Assembly (NCBI GenBank): GCA_025360525.1
Contig: JANYCA010000043.1
Coordinates: forward strand, 1 to 64,000
DNA length: 64,000 nt
Source of the DNA: Chitinophagaceae bacterium
GTDB lineage: Bacteria; Bacteroidota; Bacteroidia; Chitinophagales; Chitinophagaceae
Direction of reading: 5' to 3'
The position numbers and the translations under genes were made by a program. The notes beneath the pieces were generated by a model, which made no database searches, was not told where the DNA came from, and saw only the letters and a program-made list of their open reading frames with translations. How positions within the stretch are numbered: position 1 is the first letter of the stretch; every line of letters begins with the position of its first letter. Shown one piece after another: positions 23,926 through 33,118 of the stretch.

Positions 23926-26422
23926 AGCCAACAATTTTACTGGTAAAAAATTATTAAACAGGAGCAAGTTAATTGCCGTTAGTTTAGTTTATCTGCTCTC
24001 CCCTTCTTCATTGCTATATGCCCAGGAAGCTGGAATACCGAGCAGGATTGAGCAAAAACAATTTACCCCATCTTCTTTTATGTGGTACACAAAACCGGCC
24101 ACGCAATGGGAAGATGCATTGCCTGTTGGTAATGGCAGACTAGGTGCAATGGTGTATGGTAAAACCGGTGAAGAAATTATACAACTCAATGAAGATACCT
24201 ACTGGTCGGGCGGGCCATATTCAACAGTAGTAAAAGGCGGTCATAAAGTTTTGCCGGCAGTTCAAAAATTGGTTTTTGAGGGCGAACTTTTAAAAGCGCA
24301 TAATTTATTTGGGCGGCATTTAATGGGATACCCGGTGGAGCAACAGAAATACCAGTCGCTGGCGGAATTACATCTTGCTTTTTCGAAACCAGATTCTGTC
24401 ACCAACTATAAACGCTGGCTCAATTTGGAAGATGCTACTACCGGTGTATCTTATACAAAGGGTGGAGTAACTTACCAACGGGAGGTTTTTTCTTCGGCAC
24501 CCGACCAGATAATAGTAATCAGGATAACTGCTGATAAAAAAGGGAGCATTAATTTTTCTGCCATCTTAAGAGGTGTAAGAAATCAAACCCATTCCAACTA
24601 TGCCACGGATTATTTTCAAATGAATGGTTATGGAAAAGATGGGTTGAAATTAACCGGTAAGTCTGCCGATTATATGGGAGTAAAAGGTCAGCTAAAATAT
24701 GAAGCAGTTCTAAAAGCAATACCTGAAGGCGGTAAAATGTTTGTGGATGATGCCACCCTCACCGTTGAAAATGCAGATGCGGTTACTTTATATTTTGTGG
24801 CAGCAACCAACTTTGTTAATTACAAAGATGTTTCAGCCAACGCAGCAGAGCGCATTCAACAATACCTGAACAGGTTGAAGACGAAGCAGTATGCAGATTT
24901 AAAGGATGCTCACGTAAAAGACTACCAGCAATTATTCAACCGGGTAAAACTGACCTTCCCCAATACTGAAAATTCTTTTCTACCAACAGATGAAAGAATG
25001 AAAAGTATCCAGGCGAACAGTGAGCCTCAACTGGCTGCATTGTGTTACCAGTTTGGCAGGTATTTGTTAATTGGGTCTAGCCGGAAAGGCACGCAGGCAG
25101 CTAATCTGCAGGGCATCTGGAATAACGACATGAACCCGAACTGGGATTCTAAGTACACCACCAATATCAACACACAAATGAATTACTGGGCCGTTGAATC
25201 AGCCAATCTTTCTGAATGTGCTGCCCCTTTATACAGTTTGATAAAAGACATTACTGACCAGGGTGCACAGGTGGCAAAAGAACATTACGGATCAAAGGGA
25301 TGGGTGCTACATCAAAATACCGATATATGGAGAGTGGCCGCACCCATGGACGGTCCTACATGGGGAACATTTACAGTGGGCGGTGCATGGCTCACCAATG
25401 AATTATGGGAACATTATTTATTTACAAAAGATAAAAACTATGCAAAAGGATTTTATCCGATACTAAAAGGTTCTGTAGATTTTTTTATGAATTTTTTAGT
25501 AAAACATCCCAACGGAAAATGGCTGGTCACTAACCCCTCCACCTCTCCTGAAAATTTTCCCGGCAGTGTTAAAAACGGGCCTTACTTTGATGAAGTAACG
25601 GGAAGTATGGTGCCCGGCACTACTATCTGTGCAGGCTCGTCCATTGATATGCAAATCATATCAGATCTCTTTAAAAATTACCAGCAAGCCAGTAAACTAT
25701 TAGGAGCAGATGCTGCCTATGCAAAGCAAGTGGATGCTGCAAAAAACAAATTGGTTCCACCTCAAATCGGTAAGGATGGATCGCTGCAGGAATGGAGTGA
25801 AGACTGGACTCAACTGGAAAAAAATCACCGGCACTTTTCGCATTTGTATGGTTTGTATCCGGGTAATGTGCTGTCAGCAAAAAGAACACCTCAATTTATT
25901 GAACCCATTAAAGCAGTATTAAATCAAAGAGGAGATGAAGGTGCCGGTTGGTCAAGAGCCTGGAAGATGTCTTTATGGGCAAGATTGTATGACGGCGACC
26001 GGTCTTATAAAATTTTTAAGGCGTATTTAAAAGACCAGTGCTTTGTACAAATGTTTGCCAAATGTTTTAAACCCATGCAGGTGGATGGATCTCTTGGAGC
26101 AGCTGCTGGTATTACCGAAATGCTTTTGCAATCGCATGAAAGCGTAATAGATTTTTTACCGGCGCTGCCAAAAGAATGGAGTGAAGGGAGTTTTGAAGGC
26201 GTATGTGCAAGAGGTGGCTTCGAATTAAATTTTCAATGGAAAAATAATAAACTCACCCAGGCAAACATCTTATCTAAGGCTGGAGAAATTTGTACATTAC
26301 ATCTTCCTGCAACAGTTGTAGTAACCAGTAATGTAGCAACCATTCATCCGGATGTTCATCCGGATGGCATGATCAGTTTTCCAACAAAAAAAGGTGTTCT
26401 TTATCAAATATCTAACTTGTAG
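23876..26422 (+). CDS. GH95 family alpha-L-fucosidase-type glycoside hydrolase
   Basis: An 848-residue secreted enzyme of family GH95. A signal peptide lies at about residues 27-50 (SKLIAVSLVYLLSPSSLLYA). The N-terminal domain begins WYTKPATQWEDALPVGNGRLGAMVYG. The (alpha/alpha)6 barrel has the hallmark LQGIWNNDMNPNWDSKYTTN and GWVLHQNTDIWRVAAPMDGP with its catalytic acid region, and EEWSEDW-type and SHLYGLYPGN segments. GH95 removes alpha-1,2-fucose or alpha-galactose from glycans. The overlap with the TSUP gene suggests the ATG at 23900 or 23903 as the real start. A second copy of its last 44 codons lies at 29351-29497, beyond a toxin-antitoxin operon. Confidence 0.92.
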   Translation: MHLKKQQPMMPQNKPYKANNFTGKKLLNRSKLIAVSLVYLLSPSSLLYAQEAGIPSRIEQKQFTPSSFMWYTKPATQWEDALPVGNGRLGAMVYGKTGEEIIQLNEDTYWSGGPYSTVVKGGHKVLPAVQKLVFEGELLKAHNLFGRHLMGYPVEQQKYQSLAELHLAFSKPDSVTNYKRWLNLEDATTGVSYTKGGVTYQREVFSSAPDQIIVIRITADKKGSINFSAILRGVRNQTHSNYATDYFQMNGYGKDGLKLTGKSADYMGVKGQLKYEAVLKAIPEGGKMFVDDATLTVENADAVTLYFVAATNFVNYKDVSANAAERIQQYLNRLKTKQYADLKDAHVKDYQQLFNRVKLTFPNTENSFLPTDERMKSIQANSEPQLAALCYQFGRYLLIGSSRKGTQAANLQGIWNNDMNPNWDSKYTTNINTQMNYWAVESANLSECAAPLYSLIKDITDQGAQVAKEHYGSKGWVLHQNTDIWRVAAPMDGPTWGTFTVGGAWLTNELWEHYLFTKDKNYAKGFYPILKGSVDFFMNFLVKHPNGKWLVTNPSTSPENFPGSVKNGPYFDEVTGSMVPGTTICAGSSIDMQIISDLFKNYQQASKLLGADAAYAKQVDAAKNKLVPPQIGKDGSLQEWSEDWTQLEKNHRHFSHLYGLYPGNVLSAKRTPQFIEPIKAVLNQRGDEGAGWSRAWKMSLWARLYDGDRSYKIFKAYLKDQCFVQMFAKCFKPMQVDGSLGAAAGITEMLLQSHESVIDFLPALPKEWSEGSFEGVCARGGFELNFQWKNNKLTQANILSKAGEICTLHLPATVVVTSNVATIHPDVHPDGMISFPTKKGVLYQISNL

Positions 26423-26526
26423 AAAAAAATTATGTGGCCCTGCTTTAAAGTGCAGGGGATGTTCAACTTAGAGATATCTTGGCTTTCCTTTCACTAAAAA
26501 ACTTACCTGTAAATTTGCGGAGCATT

Positions 26527-27126
26527 ATGAAAAAAAACTTATTATCTGTTGGCCTTTTTGTTCTTGTATCCACTGGATTTTGCCAGCAATCACTTAATCG
26601 AAAAAGGGGAATTTACCTGTCATTTGAGCAATTAGCAAATAACAACCCTGCAGTTACGGACAGTTTTGATATAAAGGAAAGAACCAAAGGGAATATAGTA
26701 CTGACGGGAGGAGGAAAATATACTTTTGATTTATTATCGGGATCAAAGCAGGCATACAAACTGCTCAGGAAAGATATGGTTGGAATTTCTGACGGTACTC
26801 ATTTTTATATTTCTGATAAATATAGTGGTGGAGGTTGGCAAGGCCTTACGATTTGCATTTTATCAGGGCCTTACATCATTGCAAAAACACAGGGCAGTGA
26901 TGGTCAATATACGGGAGGAGGTATTATACCCTCATTGATAAAAATAGAGAGTGGTTATTTGATAAACCTACAGACAGGAAAGTCTGTACCAATTAGCAAC
27001 AAAGTTTTAAAAGAATTACTGGCACCCTATCCCGAGATTGCAAAGAAATATTCTGTTACTGCAGGCCTCACAAGCAGTTTAGTACAAATTGTGAGTGACA
27101 TTAACAAAGAGATGAATGCAAAATGA
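26527..27126 (+). CDS. secreted protein of unknown function
   Basis: A 199-residue protein with a Sec signal peptide (MKKNLLSVGLFVLVSTGFCQ). The frame is open from 26479, but ATG 26527 directly precedes the signal peptide and is preferred. The mature part begins with a RKRGIYLSFEQLANNNPAV segment, often seen in Bacteroidota periplasmic proteins of unknown role. It continues with beta-rich, glycine-rich repeats and ends in a helix (SSLVQIVSDINKEMNAK). I recognise no catalytic motif. It sits 104 bp after the GH95 gene, in the interval between the two GH95 3' ends. Confidence 0.65.
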   Translation: MKKNLLSVGLFVLVSTGFCQQSLNRKRGIYLSFEQLANNNPAVTDSFDIKERTKGNIVLTGGGKYTFDLLSGSKQAYKLLRKDMVGISDGTHFYISDKYSGGGWQGLTICILSGPYIIAKTQGSDGQYTGGGIIPSLIKIESGYLINLQTGKSVPISNKVLKELLAPYPEIAKKYSVTAGLTSSLVQIVSDINKEMNAK

Positions 27127-27162
27127 TTTGCTTATGCACGGAAACGTGAACATCACATACAC

Positions 27163-27196
27163 TAACAGCCATTTAGCTTTGGCTTGTTGGCTGTTA
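27163..27196 (+). terminator. hairpin after the secreted protein gene
   Basis: TAACAGCCA (27163-27171) pairs perfectly with TGGCTGTTA (27188-27196) across a 16-base loop, 37 bp past the stop. It is followed by TTTGATAC rather than a long T-run. It overlaps the stop codon of the transposase relic on the other strand. Confidence 0.45.
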
Positions 27197-27346
27197 TTTG
27201 ATACTTCTTATTGCTATTTCTTTTATGCCTGACAAATACAACTTATTGGTCTTTTGTTTTACATATTGCTTTAAGAGAATTTGTCCTGTAAGACTATTTT
27301 TAAAAACCATTACGCCAAATTTTCTTCCAAAACAAGTGGTATCCAT
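27194..27346 (-). pseudogene. transposase relic (IS1595/IS256-like DDE type)
   Basis: A 50-codon minus-strand piece that reads MDTTCFGRKFGVMVFKNSLT followed by GQILLKQYVKQKTNKLYLSG, then a stop. The 'D-T-x-F-G-R ... VMVFK' block is the first catalytic-Asp region of transposases common in Bacteroidota. Upstream, in another frame, FLKCSKCIDGYHL resembles the zinc-binding region that precedes it. Both the middle and the whole C-terminal half are missing. It lies next to the hipBST operon and suggests the operon arrived with a mobile element. The exact IS family is not certain. Confidence 0.6.
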
Positions 27347-27456
27347 CAATACATTTGGAACACTTTAAAAAGTTGTTTCCTATTGTGGTTTAGTAACATC
27401 AATTTTTCGCTGAATTGTTTTTATGGAACAATGATATTTTAAAGCAAGCTGTTACA

Positions 27457-28386
27457 CTACCTAAACAGTTCCTGCATCTTCATCCATATTTCCTTATACT
27501 GCTTCTTCATTTTTTTATCTAAAAAAGAATGGTCTATCAAATCTATCACTTCCTCATTTTTACTGCTAAAAAGTTTAAAACTATTATAATAAACCTTTTC
27601 ATTTATCCGTAAGTTTTCAGCTAGTGCTTTAAAGTCGGTCAATTTTATTCTTGCCTTTTTACCATTCAATGTAAGGGCTAATTCTTCTTCATCTTTGGGG
27701 TTAAGCAGGTTTACATTTAACAAGTCATAAGCCGGGCTTAGCACAATTCCTTCGGGCTGGTGCATCAATGAGAAATTTTTCAAGTGCATATCATTATTGC
27801 CACATAGGTAACTGAATAAAACCAGTTCAAAATAACTTAGCAGGTCAAGCCCTTTGTGGCAATAGTGGGCTACCAACTTACCCGCTTTTTCATAAGAACT
27901 TTTGTATTTATTCTCCGTTAAAAATTCCGACAATTGGCACAGGTCTTCTACGTGTATTTTCTTTCCTTCTTTTCTATCGAAACGTTTGGCAATATATACC
28001 ATGCTGCCATTGCTGGCTTGCAGCAGTGTATGCTCGCAAACCGGTATTTTAAACAGTTCGGCTAGGTGCATCGTAAGGTCTTCTGTTTCCGGCATTATAG
28101 GGTAAGCGTGGTGCTGTGGTTTTAAAATAAACTCTCCCCAAAGCCCAACAATGGTTAAGCGATTGTGTCCTTTTTCTTTTAGCAGGGTAAGCGATAATTT
28201 GGGCTGTACCCCTGTAACCGCTATACGCCGGTTAACGGTTTGTTTCGCCAGCGATGCAATCAATGCGTCATCCAGTTGAAGCGATGGCAATTCTGCTGTA
28301 CCAAAAAACTTTTTAGAACAGGATGGATGATATTGAGATTCCCCGGCATCTTTATAGCAAAACCAACAATTATTCATGTGTTGCAT
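27457..28386 (-). CDS. hipT: HipT-like kinase toxin (HipA C-terminal domain)
   Basis: A 309-residue HipA-type Ser/Thr kinase lacking the HipA N-subdomain 1, which is encoded separately just upstream. Residues 7-23 hold a CWFC...YHPSC putative zinc knuckle. The Gly-rich loop is VTGVQPK (57-63), the ATP Lys region IVGLWGEFILKP, the catalytic loop CGNNDMHLKN with Asp199, and the metal Asp221 in PAYDLLN. HipT toxins phosphorylate an aminoacyl-tRNA synthetase (TrpS in E. coli O127); the target here is unknown. It is third in hipB-hipS-hipT, 85 bp after hipS. All catalytic residues look intact. Confidence 0.88.
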   Translation of the reverse strand: MQHMNNCWFCYKDAGESQYHPSCSKKFFGTAELPSLQLDDALIASLAKQTVNRRIAVTGVQPKLSLTLLKEKGHNRLTIVGLWGEFILKPQHHAYPIMPETEDLTMHLAELFKIPVCEHTLLQASNGSMVYIAKRFDRKEGKKIHVEDLCQLSEFLTENKYKSSYEKAGKLVAHYCHKGLDLLSYFELVLFSYLCGNNDMHLKNFSLMHQPEGIVLSPAYDLLNVNLLNPKDEEELALTLNGKKARIKLTDFKALAENLRINEKVYYNSFKLFSSKNEEVIDLIDHSFLDKKMKKQYKEIWMKMQELFR

Positions 28387-28471
28387 TTATTATTTTTCAA
28401 TTGTCACATGGAATTCGCCTTTAAACATCCGGTTATATTCAAGATTTTATTTTGGCTCATTTCATGGTCAT

Positions 28472-28789
28472 TTATTCAGGCTCAACCGTTACAGCCCCAA
28501 TTGTGTCCCGGCAGGTGGTTATTAATAATTCGAAACGGTCGTTGGCTTTTACTTTCCAGTATTCTACAGCAATATCCAGCAACCAACCTTCCGGTATTAG
28601 TCCGTCAAAAAATGCGAACAACGTTTTGCTGTTGTATGATTCCTGTTGCTTTGGAAGCGTAAGGCTTATAGCCTTGCTGTTTGGAAGTTGCAGGTACTTT
28701 GCCTCATACTGCAATAGATAACCTTCATCCGTTTCCGAAAGCCGGGCTGCCAAAACCCCGTCGTATAATACCTTTGCGGTTTTAGCCAT
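28472..28789 (-). CDS. hipS: HipS-like protein (HipA N-subdomain 1)
   Basis: A 105-residue stand-alone copy of the HipA N-terminal subdomain. It has AKVLYDGVLAARLSETDEGY, then LQLPNSKAISLTLPK and the conserved TLFAFFDGLIPEGWLLDIAV ('fF.nLLPEG'). In HipBST systems this piece is the antitoxin that neutralises HipT. The frame opens at 28813, but ATG 28789 (MAKTAKVLY) matches family starts. It overlaps the hipB stop by 8 bp, indicating translational coupling. Confidence 0.85.
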   Translation of the reverse strand: MAKTAKVLYDGVLAARLSETDEGYLLQYEAKYLQLPNSKAISLTLPKQQESYNSKTLFAFFDGLIPEGWLLDIAVEYWKVKANDRFELLITTCRDTIGAVTVEPE

Positions 28790-28988
28790 TTTTCTGTGCT
28801 TTTGGGTTAACAACTAATTCGGCCCCAAAGAGTGCCAGTACCTGGTTTATTTTGTCCATACGCATGGTGGTTTTGCCTTGCTCAATTTCTCTTACCAGGC
28901 GAAGCCCTACACCTGCCTTTGCAGCCATTTCTGCCTGCGTAAGTTTGCTCTGCTTTCGTTGTTGCTTTAAAAATACGGAAGGTTTCAT
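28782..28988 (-). CDS. hipB: HipB-like HTH antitoxin/repressor
   Basis: A 68-residue Xre/Cro HTH protein. KQQRKQSKLTQAEMAAKAGV and GLRLVREIEQGKTTMRMDKI form the five-helix DNA-binding domain, followed by NQVLALFGAELVV, the beta strand that pairs in HipB dimers. The frame extends to 29039, but that would place two operators inside the gene. ATG 28988 (MKPSVFLKQQ) follows the first operator directly and is preferred. It probably represses its own operon through the three dyads just upstream. Confidence 0.85.
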   Translation of the reverse strand: MKPSVFLKQQRKQSKLTQAEMAAKAGVGLRLVREIEQGKTTMRMDKINQVLALFGAELVVNPKAQKNG

Positions 28989-28989
28989 T

Positions 28990-29086
28990 TTATACCTTTT
29001 ATGGTGTAAAGATAGTAGATTAGTTTCAATTATACCCAATAAGGTATAATATCAAATATTATCTTACAATTGTACCCTAACGGGTA
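28990..29086. promoter_or_regulatory. three phased hipB operators
   Basis: There are three inverted repeats with a common half-site. O1 is TTATACC-N6-GGTGTAA (28990-29009, one mismatch). O2 is ATTATACC-N6-GGTATAAT (29029-29050, perfect). O3 is TACCC-TAAC-GGGTA (29073-29086, inner part only). Their centres, 28999.5, 29039.5 and 29079.5, are exactly 40 bp apart, close to four DNA turns, so HipB dimers would bind the same face. O1 touches the hipB start codon. Confidence 0.8.
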
Positions 29087-29350
29087 TAGAATATTGTTAC
29101 TGTAGGTATTGAAAGGCTTTATGCTTTAAAAGTTTTTGCTGTACTGATTTTGATCTTTCAACAGGTATATAACTGCTACAATTAAATGTACTGTACCTAT
29201 AAAATCAGAATCTTGTTAAAGAATGCCTGTAAATATTCCAGCACAGAAACAATTCAGCTAATACCAAAATAGGTAAGATTTAAAGCGAAAACAAAAAACA
29301 GGACAAGTGGAATTAATTCCAGCTTTTCCTGTCAAGTCGTCCTCCCTGTA

Positions 29351-29497
29351 CAAATTTGTACATTAAATCGTCCGGCAACAGTTGTAATAACCAGTAATGG
29401 AGCAACCATCCAACCGGATGTTCATCCGGATGGCAACATCAGTTTTCCTGCAAGAAAAGGAGCTCAGTATCAAATAAATAATTTGAAGTTGAAATAA
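29351..29497 (+). pseudogene. GH95 gene 3'-end fragment
   Basis: An uninterrupted frame of 48 codons ending in TAA. It matches the last 44 codons of the GH95 gene (26288-26419): by hand count 33 of 44 residues and about 113 of 132 bases are the same. Shared stretches include PDVHPDG and ATVV. It has no start and similarity stops at about 29350. It is the tail of a diverged paralog. Between the true GH95 gene and this tail lie the unknown secreted protein, the transposase relic and hipBST. The remaining parts of 29100-29689 show nothing else. Confidence 0.8.
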
Positions 29498-29689
29498 AGC
29501 AATAATGAAAGATTAGGCACAATTAAAAATATAAAGGTGGAAATATAATTGCCAATCATATCCAGCCCTAATTGATAATTTATAATACGCAACTCTATAC
29601 AACGACCAATACCTAATCAAAAAATAAACTCGTTACTTTTCAAAAAAAGAGTTGCGACTCTTATTAATGCTTTTAAAGCCTAAAAGATT

Positions 29690-32600
29690 CTAGGCAACAG
29701 CAAGGCTTACTTTTTTACAAAGCCATTTTGCAATCATTGCAACCAGTTCCTGTTCATCAAAAGGTTTTGAAATAAAATCATCCATACCTGCAGCAAAACA
29801 TTTATCACTTTCACCTTTAATGGCGTTTGCGGTTAACGCAATAATAGGCACAACAGACCTCAGCTCATCCCTGATAATTTTGGTTGCTTCCAGGCCGTCC
29901 ATTATTGGCATCTGCATATCCATCAATACCAGGTCAAATTCAGTTTTCTTTAATGCCTCTATACTTTGAACACCGTCGACAGCCTCTATAATTTCAACGC
30001 CATACCTCTGAAGTGTAATAGTTGCCACCAGCCTGTTAATTTCATTGTCTTCTACCAGCAGAATCTTCTTTCCCTTTAAAACAGCATTGTCTGCAATATG
30101 TGCCTCTTTTTTCAACAAGTCGCCATCATCTCCTACTGCAAAGGGAATAGAAAGTATAACACTTGTACCGTTATTTTTTTCGCTTATTACTTGTATATCA
30201 CCACCCATCAATCCTGTTAGCTGCTGTGTGATGGTCATGCCAAGTCCTGTGCCGCCGAACTTACGGCTTACAGATTTGTCTTCCTGGGTAAAGCTCTCGA
30301 AAAGGGTATTCAGAAATTCCCTGTCCATACCAATGCCATTATCTGACACAGTTATTTGAACTGCCTGAAAGTCTTTATTTTCACTTTGCAAGCTGCAGTT
30401 AATTTTTACTGTACCTTTCTCAGAAAACTTAACCGCATTACTTACCAGGTTAAATAGTATCTGCTTCAGGCGGTATGGGTCTCCTTTTAGTATCATGGCA
30501 ACATTTTCATTAGTGAAGCTACTCACTAATATTCCCTTTTCGGATGCCCGGTGCTGCATTACATCAACAGTGTTCTTAAAGACTTCTCTGATGTTGAAAC
30601 CAATATTTTCTAATGACAGTTTTCCTGCTTCTATTTTTGAAATATCCAGAATATCGTTAATGATCACCATCAGGTGTTCACCCGCATTGTTGACGGTATC
30701 AAGGTAAAATTTTTGCGTTTCATCAAGTGTTGTTTTCTGCAACAGGCGGCTCACGCCAAGTATGGCATTCATCGGAGTTCTAATTTCATGGCTCATATTA
30801 GCAAGAAAAGTTTGTTTGGCTAAGGCCGAAGATTCCGCCTGCTCCCTTGCTTCCAGCAATTCATACTCCAGTAGCTTCTGTTCGGTAATATCTAAATGAA
30901 TACGGATAGAGCCCACCAATTCTTCGTTATCGTTATACCTGGGAGCACCACTGATGAGCCACCACTTTAGTTCGCCATTTTTATTTTTAACGGCAATCTC
31001 GTACGCATCAGAGATCCCCTGCTTTCTGCTACCATTTTTCATTTCCATCAACGCCACATTCGCACCTGTAACAAAAAGGTCAGTTGGTTTTCTACCAATC
31101 AATTCTTCGATTTCAAATCCGCTCATTTCACAAAAACTATGATTGGAGGAACGGATGATCTCCTGGTTATCTACCTCGATCAAACCAAGATTCATGTTGG
31201 TAATAATATTCCGGTATTTTTCTTCTTTTATTTTTAAGGCCTGTTCAGCATTTTTTCTTTCCGTAATGTCCAACATAAACCCGGTAAATACAGTAGCGCC
31301 TTCCGGGGTATAGTATGAAAAAGAAGAGGTAACAGAATACCAGATCGTTCCACGTTGCGATGTCACCAGTCTTGCTTCTGAATGAAATGATTCTAATGTT
31401 TCCCTTGCGTGTTTGCGTTTATTTAGTATTTCCTGAATGTCATCTGGGTGTACATACCGGTGATACTGATAAAACTCATCGGGAGCTATTCCAAAAACCT
31501 TCTCCATTGCAGGGCTTACATACCTTAATCCTTCTGTTCCATCTTTTCGGAATTCGTACTCATAAATTACCCCGGGGATATTTTCTGAAAGTGTCTTAAA
31601 TTGTTTCACCCTGTTTGAAAGTGCTGCTTCCAACTCTTTTTGTTTGGTAATGTCAAGGTGTGTACCGATAATTTTTTGCGGTTTACCTTCGGCATCTTTT
31701 TCAGTCACTACACCCCGGTCAAGTACCCAATGAACTGAACCATCTTTGTGAAAAATTCTATATTCAAGCGTATGATGATCAATTACGCCTTTCTTATATT
31801 TTGCGTCATTATCTTTGAGTATTATCTGGTCTTCAGGATATATCATTTCCCACCATAAATTGGCTTCATCAGTAAATTCTTCACTACTATATCCCAGTAT
31901 ATTATTATCAGCGTTTGAAAAAAAGGTCTTTTGCGTTTTGAAATTATGTTCCCAATAATTGTCGCCAACATTTGTTAAAGCTATTTTAAGCCTTTCTTCA
32001 TACTCTTTTAATTTTTTCTGTGAAGCTTTTTCTTTTGATATGTCATCAACCATCGCAAAATACTGTATTACTTCCCCTTCCTCATCCACTACAGCCTGGC
32101 CTCTTGTTCGTCCCCAAAACCAGGTACCATCTTTCCTGTAGTGAATCAACTCCGAATTAAAAGATCTGCCGTGTTCAAAATCATTTACCATTTCTCTCAA
32201 CACCCCTCTGTCACTCATTGGCCCCTTGCACAGATCAAAAGGGGTTTTTCCCGTTATTTCATCTTTTGAATATTTGGTAATATTTGAAAAACCTTCATTT
32301 GACCAGGAAATTTTGCCCATCCTGTCGGTAAATACCACCCCATTTTCATTTGCACTCGCCACTGCCGATATCCGTTTATATTCTTCTTCGGATTTTTTCC
32401 TTTCGGTTATATCGGTGTTGGTTCCAATCACCCGTCCGCCTGGCGCTGACTCACTCTTAAATACTTTTCCCCTATCAAGAACCCATACGTAGTGACCACT
32501 CTTATGCTGCAGTCTGTATTCCCGTTGGTGGGATGTTATACTTTTTCTGATATAGTCCTTTCCTGTTTGAATAACTCCTGGCCTGTCGTCCGGGTGTACT

Positions 32601-33118
32601 CTGCTTAACCATTCTTTTTTATTGTTTCCAAATTCATCATCTTCATAACCAAGCATTTTTTTAAACTGCGGGGAAAAGAAAACTTCTTTTGTTAAGGCGT
32701 CATATTCCCAAACTCCGTCTCCTGATCCCTCCAAAGCAAAATGCCAGAGTTCCTGGCTGGTTCTTAATTTATTCTCCACCTTCTTTCTTTCATTAACCTG
32801 TTCATTCAGGTAACTGGCTATCGTCAGAAGATCATCTGAATCATTAATTTTATAATCTCCAGTAATAGTGCCGATGGTTTCCTTCAACTTTTCAACAGAT
32901 TGTTTTTTTACTGCCACTTGGGATTTAAGCTGGTGATTGATTTCAATATATTCTTCCTCACTGACGGCGAATGCTCTATCTGCAATATCTCTGTCTCTTT
33001 CCCAGGAATTATAAGAATTATTTACAGCAACAAGCAATCTTTGCAGATCCGGATGATGGCGCAATGATTCGGGCAAGTATTTTGAAAGTTGCTTTTGAAG
33101 TAGTTTATGGTAGCTCAT
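29690..33118 (-). CDS. soluble hybrid histidine kinase with five PAS domains
   Basis: 1142 residues, with no transmembrane segment. An N-terminal helical/coiled-coil part (1-120) leads to five PAS/PAC units (about 122-245, 248-368, 370-495, 500-632, 640-755), most with the terminal 'DITERK' linker. They are followed by HisKA (FLANMSHEIRTPMNAILG), HATPase (NLVSNAVKFSEKGT, DNGIGM, GGTGLGMTI) and a C-terminal receiver (LVEDNE, LVLMDMQMP, ISKPF). It should autophosphorylate and pass phosphate to its own receiver, then probably to an HPt. The gene overlaps the 3' end of the FIST gene by 14 bp, so the FIST protein is the likely input partner. No output gene is adjacent. Confidence 0.93.
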   Translation of the reverse strand: MSYHKLLQKQLSKYLPESLRHHPDLQRLLVAVNNSYNSWERDRDIADRAFAVSEEEYIEINHQLKSQVAVKKQSVEKLKETIGTITGDYKINDSDDLLTIASYLNEQVNERKKVENKLRTSQELWHFALEGSGDGVWEYDALTKEVFFSPQFKKMLGYEDDEFGNNKKEWLSRVHPDDRPGVIQTGKDYIRKSITSHQREYRLQHKSGHYVWVLDRGKVFKSESAPGGRVIGTNTDITERKKSEEEYKRISAVASANENGVVFTDRMGKISWSNEGFSNITKYSKDEITGKTPFDLCKGPMSDRGVLREMVNDFEHGRSFNSELIHYRKDGTWFWGRTRGQAVVDEEGEVIQYFAMVDDISKEKASQKKLKEYEERLKIALTNVGDNYWEHNFKTQKTFFSNADNNILGYSSEEFTDEANLWWEMIYPEDQIILKDNDAKYKKGVIDHHTLEYRIFHKDGSVHWVLDRGVVTEKDAEGKPQKIIGTHLDITKQKELEAALSNRVKQFKTLSENIPGVIYEYEFRKDGTEGLRYVSPAMEKVFGIAPDEFYQYHRYVHPDDIQEILNKRKHARETLESFHSEARLVTSQRGTIWYSVTSSFSYYTPEGATVFTGFMLDITERKNAEQALKIKEEKYRNIITNMNLGLIEVDNQEIIRSSNHSFCEMSGFEIEELIGRKPTDLFVTGANVALMEMKNGSRKQGISDAYEIAVKNKNGELKWWLISGAPRYNDNEELVGSIRIHLDITEQKLLEYELLEAREQAESSALAKQTFLANMSHEIRTPMNAILGVSRLLQKTTLDETQKFYLDTVNNAGEHLMVIINDILDISKIEAGKLSLENIGFNIREVFKNTVDVMQHRASEKGILVSSFTNENVAMILKGDPYRLKQILFNLVSNAVKFSEKGTVKINCSLQSENKDFQAVQITVSDNGIGMDREFLNTLFESFTQEDKSVSRKFGGTGLGMTITQQLTGLMGGDIQVISEKNNGTSVILSIPFAVGDDGDLLKKEAHIADNAVLKGKKILLVEDNEINRLVATITLQRYGVEIIEAVDGVQSIEALKKTEFDLVLMDMQMPIMDGLEATKIIRDELRSVVPIIALTANAIKGESDKCFAAGMDDFISKPFDEQELVAMIAKWLCKKVSLAVA

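Noticed and set aside
27457..28789. A single hipA gene broken by a frameshift
   Set aside because: Both parts have natural starts and stops, an 85-bp spacer separates them, and the split falls exactly at the HipS/HipT boundary known from HipBST systems.
29351..29497. Independent small gene at the GH95-like fragment
   Set aside because: It has no start codon, and its sequence is plainly the C-terminus of a GH95 paralog.
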